The notes below the pieces were generated by a model. It was not told the DNA's origin. It searched no databases and worked only from the letters and a program-made list of their open reading frames with translations. This document shows positions 1-3,498 of a stretch of DNA of 5,289 nt, one piece after another. The position numbers and the translations under genes were made by a program. This stretch comes from Candidatus Woesebacteria bacterium GW2011_GWA1_41_7. Its GTDB lineage: Bacteria; Patescibacteriota; Microgenomatia; UBA8517. How positions within the stretch are numbered: the first letter of the stretch is position 1; each line of letters opens with the position of its first letter. The stretch lies in assembly GCA_000997405.1 (NCBI GenBank), contig LCBU01000052.1:1-5289 (forward strand), written 5' to 3'.

Positions 1-263
1 ATGAATATTATTTGGCCAAAGTAATTGGGAATTTACTAAAGTCTGCCGGATTGGAGAACATAGGAAAAGTGAATTCACTAGAATATATTGCAGGGTTGGC
101 TCTGATAAAGCAGCAAATTGATGAGCGCAAAATCACAATACAGTATGCTGTAACATATTCAGATTTTGATCGCATTAACAACGAACCACTTGTCAGTTTG
201 GACAAATCCATCGAAAAATATATTAATAATCAGATTGTATGTTCTTCTTATAACTCCATTTAG
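1..263 (+). CDS. Unrecognised protein, 3' end only
   Basis: The frame is open from the left edge of the window (first full codon at position 3) to a TAG at 261-263, so this is most likely the C-terminal 86 or so residues of a gene that starts outside. A TTG at 12 could serve as a start but has no ribosome binding site before it. The visible part is mixed helical, with a hydrophobic stretch around LEYIAGLALIKQQ, then a charged segment and a polar end (CSSYNSI). I recognise no domain or catalytic motif. A shorter minus-strand frame (211-8) overlaps it and looks less protein-like. It lies 115 nt before the next gene, and the gap between them contains promoter-like sequence, so it is probably not in the same operon. 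Confidence 0.45.
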   Translation, partial: EYYLAKVIGNLLKSAGLENIGKVNSLEYIAGLALIKQQIDERKITIQYAVTYSDFDRINNEPLVSLDKSIEKYINNQIVCSSYNSI

Positions 264-280
264 TATTCCTGTCCGATCTT

Positions 281-310
281 TTGAAAGGTTTAATATACGA
301 CCAGTCATAT
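281..310 (+). promoter_or_regulatory. Candidate promoter for the secreted-protein gene
   Basis: Two readings overlap. As a housekeeping promoter, TTGAAA (281-286) stands 18 nt before TCATAT (305-310), a poor -10. As an ECF-type promoter, TGAAAG (282-287) is followed by exactly 16 nt and then GTCATAT (304-310), which resembles ECF promoters with a TGAAAC-like -35 and a GTC/CGT-type -10. The second reading would fit control by the sigma factor encoded at 856-1401. Either would give a start near 316-318 and a leader of about 60 nt. This is motif reading only. Confidence 0.35.
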
Positions 311-333
311 CTGAAAGAAAAACATCCCCATGT

Positions 334-352
334 CTGTACTACTAGTAGACAG
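334..352 (+). promoter_or_regulatory. Inverted repeat in the leader of the secreted-protein gene
   Basis: CTGT, one unpaired A (338), then the perfect 10-bp palindrome CTACTAGTAG (339-348), then ACAG. The arms CTGT(A)CTACT and AGTAGACAG pair over 9 bp. It lies just before the ribosome binding site at 362-372 and downstream of the candidate promoter. As DNA it could be an operator. As RNA it would have almost no loop, which makes a binding site for a dimeric regulator the more natural reading. The regulator is unknown. Confidence 0.4.
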
Positions 353-361
353 TAACAAATG

Positions 362-372
362 AAGGGGGGTGA
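362..372 (+). promoter_or_regulatory. Strong ribosome binding site
   Basis: AAGGGGGGTGA lies 6 nt before the ATG at 379 and matches the extended anti-Shine-Dalgarno complement AAGGAGGTGA apart from A-to-G changes that still allow wobble pairing. It fixes the start of the secreted 125-aa protein. A nearly identical site precedes the other exported protein (1907-1916), whereas the sigma factor and the CsoR-family gene have none. Confidence 0.8.
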
Positions 373-378
373 AAAAAT

Positions 379-756
379 ATGAATAAAACAATTTTAACTA
401 TAACGGGGATTGCACTAGGAGTAGGAGCATTATTTGCTGCATCCTCAAGTGCACAGGCCTATAGAGGCGACCCAAGTGTTCAAGGTCCTTACTATTCAGC
501 CGAAAGGCATGAAGCCATGACCAAAGCATTTGAGAACAAGGATTACAATGCATGGAAAGAACAAATGCAGGGTAGGGGTAGAGTTACCCAAGTAGTCAAC
601 GAAGGAAACTTTGCGAAGTTTGCCGAAATGCATCAGATGATGCTTGACGGAAAAACTTCCGAGGCAAATGCAATAAGAACTGAACTTGGATTGGGACTAC
701 AAAACGGTTCCGGTCAGGGTCAGGGAATGGGCTACGGCAGAAACGTTAATCGTTAA
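379..756 (+). CDS. Small secreted helical protein, possible envelope sensor
   Basis: A 125-residue exported protein. Residues 1-27 form a clear signal peptide: Lys3, a hydrophobic core (ILTITGIALGVGALFAA) and a cleavage site AQA before Tyr28. The mature part has two predicted amphipathic helices, about 40-63 (SAERHEAMTKAFENKDYNAW) and 74-101 (NFAKFAEMHQMMLDGKT), then a Gly/Gln/Asn-rich tail (104-125). The size, helical hairpin, and His/Met residues (His44, Met47, Met63, Met84, His85, Met87, Met88) recall the CpxP/Spy/ZraP/CnrX class of small periplasmic metal- or misfolding-sensing proteins, but the LTxxQ motif is absent, so kinship is not established. It sits directly upstream of an ECF sigma factor and its membrane partner, which suggests a sensing or target-gene role. 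Its tail resembles that of the membrane protein at 1383-1877. The start is set by the strong binding site at 362-372. Confidence 0.85.
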   Translation: MNKTILTITGIALGVGALFAASSSAQAYRGDPSVQGPYYSAERHEAMTKAFENKDYNAWKEQMQGRGRVTQVVNEGNFAKFAEMHQMMLDGKTSEANAIRTELGLGLQNGSGQGQGMGYGRNVNR

Positions 757-770
757 AAGCCAAGGATTTA

Positions 771-807
771 TTACCAGACCTCACTAACAAAAGTGGGGTT
801 TTGGTAA
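771..807 (+). terminator. Long hairpin after the secreted-protein gene, likely terminator or attenuator
   Basis: TTACCAGACCTCACT (771-785) pairs with AGTGGGGTTTTGGTAA (792-807) over 15 bp with a single bulged T and two G-T pairs; the loop is ACAAAA-like (786-791). The inner part, ACCTCACT with AGTGGGG followed by TTTT (799-802), can be read as an intrinsic terminator with a short T tract. The outer part extends the stem through the T tract, which is not typical. It separates the abundant-looking secreted protein from the sigma factor, so partial read-through could set their ratio. Confidence 0.6.
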
Positions 808-836
808 TGGATCGAAGAAAAAATATGTACAGGATT

Positions 837-842
837 TATACT
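837..842 (+). promoter_or_regulatory. Possible -10 element for the sigma-factor gene
   Basis: TATACT (837-842) matches the TATAAT consensus at 5 of 6 positions, but no convincing -35 lies 16-19 nt upstream. If used, transcription would begin about 7 nt before the ATG at 856. That would fit the lack of a ribosome binding site there and an almost leaderless message. Weak evidence. Confidence 0.25.
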
Positions 843-855
843 AAAATAGAAAATA

Positions 856-1401
856 ATGAAAGATATACAAAAATTATCAGACGAAAAGATAGTAGAGGCA
901 ATTCGGAAAAAAGACAAAGAACTGTATATTCATATAATAAAGCGTTATCAGGATAAGCTTATGAGATATGCCAGTTATTTAGTCGGGGATAAACATATGG
1001 CTTCCGATGTTGTCCAGGAGTCATTTATAAAGACTTATATAAACTTAAACGGTTTTGATACCAAAAAAAAATTCAGCAGTTATATATATCGAATTGTTCA
1101 CAATGAGGCCATAAACTTAATTCATAGGGAGAAAAAACAGGTTTCTTTATATGAGGATATTGATTTTGACAGCGGGATAAATATTGAAGACGGGTTTGTG
1201 AAAAAGGAACTGGCAGGCCGTGCCCATAACTGCCTAAGTAAAATGTCGGTTATTTATAGGGAGGCCTTGTCGCTTTATTTTTTGGAGGAAAAATCCTATG
1301 AGGAAATAAGCGACATTTTAAGAATTCCGGTAGGCACGGTCGGAACAAGGATAAACCGTGCAAAAGTTATAATGAAAAAGATATGTCAACAAATAAAATA
1401 G
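856..1401 (+). CDS. ECF-type RNA polymerase sigma factor (sigma-70 family)
   Basis: A 181-residue sigma factor that would direct RNA polymerase to a stress regulon. Region 2 spans about residues 23-92: core-binding and -10-recognition helices including SDVVQESFIKTY (50-61) and FSSYIYRIVHNEAINLIHRE (73-92), the standard W/Y-aromatic region 2.3-2.4 pattern. A short acidic linker (about 99-117) follows. Region 4 spans about 125-176, with a helix-turn-helix SYEEISDILRIPVGTVGTR (147-165) that would bind the -35. Regions 1 and 3 are missing, and the length is normal for the ECF group. The ATG at 856 has no clear Shine-Dalgarno (AGGA at 831-834 is too far). The stop overlaps the start of the three-helix membrane gene by 19 nt, the usual arrangement of an ECF sigma with its anti-sigma factor. 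Cys126 and Cys177 are present but form no known motif. The ECF subgroup is not assignable by eye. Confidence 0.93.
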   Translation: MKDIQKLSDEKIVEAIRKKDKELYIHIIKRYQDKLMRYASYLVGDKHMASDVVQESFIKTYINLNGFDTKKKFSSYIYRIVHNEAINLIHREKKQVSLYEDIDFDSGINIEDGFVKKELAGRAHNCLSKMSVIYREALSLYFLEEKSYEEISDILRIPVGTVGTRINRAKVIMKKICQQIK

Positions 1402-1877
1402 ATATTGAAAAAGAAGTCATGTCGAGAGTCACCTCCGGCGAGATTGCCATGAAGCCAAGGTGGTATTTCGTAGCCGGCTCTGTCTTTATGCTTTTAGGAA
1501 CAATTGCTGCGGCAGTTGCGGTAGCGTTTCTGATTAATCTGACTATATTTCTTATCAAAAAGCAGGGGCCGGGTTATGGAAGGCTCGCGATAATGTTTGA
1601 GAGTTTTCCTTTCTGGATCCCGATTTTAGCAATTCTGGGGATTGGGATCGGAATACTGCTACTTAGGAAATACGATTTTTCGTACAAGAAAAATTTTCTT
1701 CTTATGATCATCGGGTTTATCGCAACAGTAGCTATCGCTGGATTTGTTATTGACGGCTTAGGGTTAAACGATATCTGGTCAAGAGGTGGCTTAATGAAGG
1801 GTTTTTACCAAAGAATAGAAAATCAGGGAAAAGGCGGTTTACAAAACGGTAAGGGCAACGGATATAATAGAAGGTGA
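1383..1877 (+). CDS. Three-helix membrane protein, putative anti-sigma factor
   Basis: 164 residues with a short charged N-terminal region (1-27, containing IDIEKEVMSRVTSGEIAMKPRW), then membrane segments at about 28-58, 77-94 and 104-124, and a polar Gly/Asn/Arg-rich tail (133-164). The positive loop between helices 2 and 3 (RKYDFSYKK, 95-103) should be inside, which puts the N-terminus inside and the tail outside. The cytoplasmic N-terminal helix is then the natural site for holding the sigma factor. The gene starts within the last 19 nt of the sigma gene, implying translational coupling and a fixed ratio. There is no zinc-binding HxxxCxxC motif and no RseA or FecR domain, so the anti-sigma role rests on position and topology. 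Met13 or Met23 could be later starts, but Met1 keeps the N-terminal helix. The tail ends GLQNGKGNGYNRR, much like the C-terminus of the secreted protein at 379-756. Confidence 0.8.
   Translation: MSTNKIDIEKEVMSRVTSGEIAMKPRWYFVAGSVFMLLGTIAAAVAVAFLINLTIFLIKKQGPGYGRLAIMFESFPFWIPILAILGIGIGILLLRKYDFSYKKNFLLMIIGFIATVAIAGFVIDGLGLNDIWSRGGLMKGFYQRIENQGKGGLQNGKGNGYNRR
1838..1868 (+). promoter_or_regulatory. Candidate internal promoter for the secreted coiled-coil gene
   Basis: TTTACA (1838-1843, 5 of 6 against TTGACA) and a perfect TATAAT (1863-1868) are separated by 19 nt, slightly long. Both lie inside the 3' end of the membrane-protein gene. The start would fall near 1875, giving a leader of about 50 nt that carries the binding site at 1907-1916. 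This would let the exported coiled-coil protein be made independently of the sigma/anti-sigma pair. Part of the TATAAT also encodes the Tyr-Asn of the conserved tail, so chance is possible. Confidence 0.35.
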
Positions 1878-1906
1878 TGATTTATAAAGTGAATATGGTA
1901 ACAATA

Positions 1907-1916
1907 AAGGGGGTGA
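1907..1916 (+). promoter_or_regulatory. Strong ribosome binding site deciding a TTG start
   Basis: AAGGGGGTGA is one base away from AAGGAGGTGA and stands 7 nt before the TTG at 1924. This spacing, together with the signal peptide that begins at once (MKKLLYIIPV), fixes TTG as the start codon; there is no in-frame ATG at the N-terminus. Confidence 0.8.
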
Positions 1917-1923
1917 ATATAAA

Positions 1924-2601
1924 TTGAAGAAATTATTATATATAATCCCGGTGTTGGCTGTTTTTGGTTTGGCCTCCACTGTTTACGCTGCCAGTAGTGG
2001 TGTAGGAGCCCAAACGGGACAAGGAACCCAACAGTTACTAAATGCGTCTCCTTCTCCGACAGGCGTTCAGAATAAAAATCAGGTTAAAACCCAAAACGCA
2101 GGAGAGGACTCACAATTACAGGTAAATACCCAGGAAGAGGAAAACCTCGGGGACGGACAAGGGATCGGTTCGCAAAGCGCTGGTTTAAGCGCCGAGCACA
2201 TGAGCGAAGTTGCCAAGCAGGTTCAGACTCTACTACAAGTGAGAACAACCGGCGGAATTGGCCAACAAGTTAGACAGATCGCTCAGGCACAAAATCAAGC
2301 CCAAACCCAGATTCAAGCGCAATTAGATAAACTTGAAACAAAAGGAAAGTTGGCGAGATTTTTAACGGGTACGGATTTCGAGGCAGTTAAAAGCCTCCAA
2401 CAGCAAATTGTTGAGAATCAGCTGAGAATTCAAGAGCTAACCGCGCTCGCGACTCAGCTTACCAATCAAAGCGATATCGCGGCGGTTAAAGCAACTATAC
2501 AGGCTTTGATTCAGGAAAACGTAGCCTTGCAGGATAAAATTGTGGCAGAAATACAAACCAGAAGTCTATTTGGCTGGTTTTTTAGATTGTTTGCCCAATA
2601 A
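1924..2601 (+). CDS. Secreted Gln-rich coiled-coil protein with aromatic C-terminus
   Basis: 225 residues, starting at TTG. Residues 1-22 are a signal peptide (KK, hydrophobic core, cleavage VYA before Ala23). Residues 23-86 are a disordered Gln/Asn/Ser/Gly-rich linker. From about 88 the chain is predicted helical: 88-138 (repeated AQ/QA steps), 151-181 and 184-212, with heptad-like Leu/Ile/Val spacing (FEAVKSLQQQIVENQLRIQEL), so an antiparallel coiled-coil or helical bundle is likely. It ends in SLFGWFFRLFAQ (214-225), a short aromatic segment that may touch the membrane or a partner. No cysteines and no enzymatic motif are present. I recognise the overall style from exported proteins of CPR bacteria but know no function. 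It follows the putative anti-sigma gene by 46 nt and may be its output or a structural partner. Confidence 0.82.
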   Translation: MKKLLYIIPVLAVFGLASTVYAASSGVGAQTGQGTQQLLNASPSPTGVQNKNQVKTQNAGEDSQLQVNTQEEENLGDGQGIGSQSAGLSAEHMSEVAKQVQTLLQVRTTGGIGQQVRQIAQAQNQAQTQIQAQLDKLETKGKLARFLTGTDFEAVKSLQQQIVENQLRIQELTALATQLTNQSDIAAVKATIQALIQENVALQDKIVAEIQTRSLFGWFFRLFAQ

Positions 2602-2610
2602 AAATTGATT

Positions 2611-2646
2611 AATACACCGGCCTGGTTCAATCCGGGCTGGTGTATT
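2611..2646 (+). terminator. Strong hairpin closing the sigma-factor cluster
   Basis: AATACACCGGCCTGG (2611-2625) pairs with CCGGGCTGGTGTATT (2632-2646) over all 15 positions (two G-T pairs) around a TTCAAT loop. It lies 9 nt after the stop of the coiled-coil gene. There is no T tract on the plus strand; on the minus strand the hairpin is followed by a T-rich run, so it could also stop transcription arriving from the right. Its last two bases are the first two of the next promoter's TTGACA, so terminator and promoter are fused. Confidence 0.65.
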
Positions 2647-2674
2647 GACACCCCCAGGGGGTGTATGTTATATT
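2645..2674 (+). promoter_or_regulatory. Promoter of the CsoR-family gene
   Basis: A perfect -35 TTGACA (2645-2650) is followed 18 nt later by TATATT (2669-2674, 5 of 6), or 17 nt later by TTATAT. Transcription should begin around 2680-2682, that is at the ATG at 2681, giving a leaderless message. No Shine-Dalgarno sequence precedes that ATG, which agrees. Confidence 0.75.
2648..2664 (+). promoter_or_regulatory. GC-rich palindromic operator, probably autoregulatory
   Basis: ACACCCCC, central A, GGGGGTGT: a perfect 8-bp inverted repeat lying between the -35 and -10 boxes. CsoR/RcnR-superfamily repressors bind such G-tract palindromes (C-tract/G-tract arms with A/T-rich flanks), so binding here would block polymerase. 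Its position directly before a gene of that family makes self-repression the simplest reading. Confidence 0.75.
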
Positions 2675-2680
2675 ATCTTC

Positions 2681-2920
2681 ATGAAATCAATTGCAGCCCG
2701 CCTCAACAATATTACCGGTCAGATTGAAGGAGTTAAAAAAATGGTGGATAGGCAAACTGACTGTCTCCAAGTATTAACCCAGTTAAAGGCAATCAAATCA
2801 GCCGTCGGAAGTGTGATGGATACCGTTATCGAAGAACAGTTTAATACCTGTATGAAATCCTTGAAAAAAGAGGATAAAGATTTATTAATTAATATAAAAA
2901 GCTATGTCAAAACCAATTGA
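2681..2920 (+). CDS. CsoR/RcnR-superfamily transcriptional repressor (CstR-like sensing site)
   Basis: A 79-residue all-helical DNA-binding repressor. The family signature is clear: [16 protein letters not shown] (7-22), the sensing Cys28 in [16 protein letters not shown], and Cys57 in EEQFNTC. The two Cys are 29 residues apart, as in the copper sensor CsoR and the persulfide sensor CstR. The copper-ligand His that precedes the second Cys by four in CsoR is Gln53 here, giving a Cys-Gln-Cys site; CstR likewise lacks that His. Persulfide or other thiol sensing is therefore more likely than Cu(I) sensing, though other ligands cannot be excluded. The start is the ATG at 2681. A longer in-frame reading from TTG at 2645 would run through the promoter and operator and is rejected. 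The gene overlaps the damaged thioredoxin gene by 17 nt, suggesting they were one operon controlled by the operator at 2648-2664. Confidence 0.9.
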   Translation: MKSIAARLNNITGQIEGVKKMVDRQTDCLQVLTQLKAIKSAVGSVMDTVIEEQFNTCMKSLKKEDKDLLINIKSYVKTN

Positions 2921-3160
2921 TTTGTCGCCGGAAAATTTTGAGAATGAGGTTATAAAATCAGACACCCCCACTTTGGTTGATTTTTGGGCACCTTGGTGCA
3001 CGCCGTGCCGAATGATGGCGCCGGTATGTTTCAGATTCAAAGCATACCGAATATGAAAGTCTTTAAGAACGGTAAAATCGTCCATGAATTCATAGGTTTT
3101 AGGCCAAAAGAAATTTTTGAGAAAGAAATTTCGGATCTTTTAGAAAAAATTAATGTTTAA
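2904..3160 (+). pseudogene. trxA: Thioredoxin with internal deletion and frameshift
   Basis: The first part (from ATG 2904) reads as a thioredoxin N-terminus through [19 protein letters not shown], with an intact redox motif Trp-Cys-Thr-Pro-Cys (usual residue between is Gly-Pro). After codon 3024-3026 the homology jumps. In frame it runs off into CFRFKAYRI and a TGA (3054-3056); in the +2 frame from about 3029 it resumes as [21 protein letters not shown] through GFRPKEIF to the TAA at 3158-3160, including the cis-Pro (SIP). Compared with E. coli thioredoxin about 28 residues (rest of helix 2 through strand 3) are replaced by 2 nt, a net loss near 82 nt. Neither half should fold as thioredoxin. 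It overlaps the repressor gene by 17 nt and has no ribosome binding site of its own. Genuine decay and an assembly error are both possible. Confidence 0.8.
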
Positions 3161-3238
3161 ACAAAACGAAAAAATAAACGTAAGATAATCAAAGAGATTG
3201 AAACACATCTAGCTTCAGTTCGTGTAAGATTTATTAAG

Positions 3239-3292
3239 AATCAAACTAAGTGACCCCATTGGGACTCGTGTGCATAGCTCCTTACTTTGATT
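3239..3292. repeat. Inverted repeat flanking the duplicated tRNA fragment
   Basis: AATCAAACTAAG (3239-3250) and CTTACTTTGATT (3281-3292) are complementary at 11 of 12 positions, with a 30-nt interior that contains the copied tRNA 3' end (3250-3268). On the minus strand it could act as a weak terminator after tRNA-Glu, or it could be recombinase arm-like structure at a former insertion site. The rest of 3161-3331 shows no gene I can support. Confidence 0.4.
3250..3268 (-). repeat. Copy of the tRNA-Glu 3' end, att-like direct repeat
   Basis: The 19 bases GTGACCCCATTGGGACTCG are identical to 3331-3349, the 3' end of the tRNA-Glu gene (T-arm 3' side, acceptor strand and discriminator) plus one flanking base. 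The two copies start 81 bp apart in the same orientation. Tyrosine-recombinase elements that enter at tRNA 3' ends leave this kind of duplication. Only 62 bp lie between the copies, so at most a scar remains. Confidence 0.6.
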
Positions 3293-3331
3293 TGCACTAT
3301 CGAGGATCCAGGGAGAAACGAACGAAGTGAG

Positions 3332-3404
3332 TGACCCCATTGGGACTCGAACCCAAGTTACCAGGATGAGAACCTGGTGTCCTAGACCACTAGACGATGG
3401 GGCC
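3332..3404 (-). tRNA. trnE-CTC: tRNA-Glu (anticodon CTC)
   Basis: The minus strand folds as a complete 73-nt tRNA. The acceptor stem GGCCCCA pairs with TGGGGTC (one G-U), the D stem is GTCT/GGAC, and the anticodon stem CCAGG/CCTGG encloses loop TTCTCAT with anticodon CTC (complement of 3368-3370), reading GAG glutamate codons. The T stem TTGGG/CCCAA encloses TTCGAGT, and the discriminator is A. The 3' CCA is not encoded (next bases CTC), so it must be added by the CCA enzyme. A CTC isoacceptor implies a separate TTC one elsewhere for GAA. It lies 94 nt downstream of lon on the same strand. The apparent protein frames across it on both strands are spurious. Confidence 0.96.
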
Positions 3405-3417
3405 AAGAGAACTTGGC
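3402..3417 (-). other. Leader hairpin overlapping the tRNA 5' end
   Basis: In the minus-strand transcript GCCAAG, loop TTCT, CTTGGC form a perfect 6-bp hairpin. Its 3' half includes the first three nucleotides (GGC) of mature tRNA-Glu, so it competes with the acceptor stem before RNase P cleavage. It may be incidental or may tune processing. Confidence 0.35.
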
Positions 3418-3439
3418 AGGCCTTACTGAATACATGCGT

Positions 3440-3469
3440 ATTTTATCATGAAGAAGGCCAATTTCCGAA
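3440..3469 (-). promoter_or_regulatory. Weak candidate promoter for tRNA-Glu
   Basis: On the minus strand TAAAAT (3445-3440) lies 18 nt after TTCGGA (3469-3464, 3 of 6 against TTGACA). It would start transcription about 30 nt before the tRNA. The lon-tRNA gap shows no good terminator, so the tRNA might instead be read from lon's message. Confidence 0.22.
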
Positions 3470-3498
3470 TGATGGGCATACCCTACTATATAGAAAGG

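Noticed and set aside
1367..1558. Minus-strand frame opposite the putative anti-sigma gene
   Set aside because: It lies against the end of the sigma gene and the first membrane helix, both convincing on the plus strand.
2645..2680. Twelve-residue N-terminal extension (MTPPGGVCYIIF) of the CsoR-family protein from a TTG
   Set aside because: It translates the -35 box, the operator palindrome and the -10 box, and the family normally begins close to the Met at 2681.
2904..3160. Programmed frameshift or split thioredoxin made of two peptides
   Set aside because: About 28 residues of the fold are simply absent at the junction, so rejoining the frames would not restore a thioredoxin.
3196..3205. 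GATTGAAACA-like string resembling the end of a CRISPR repeat
   Set aside because: It occurs once, with no second copy at spacer distance.
3161..3253. Open stretch reading KRKIIKEIETHLASVRVRFIKNQTK before a TGA, and a tiny frame from ATG 3153
   Set aside because: The first has no start codon and about 30 residues, the second 11 residues; both could be remnants of a lost gene after thioredoxin, but nothing identifies one.
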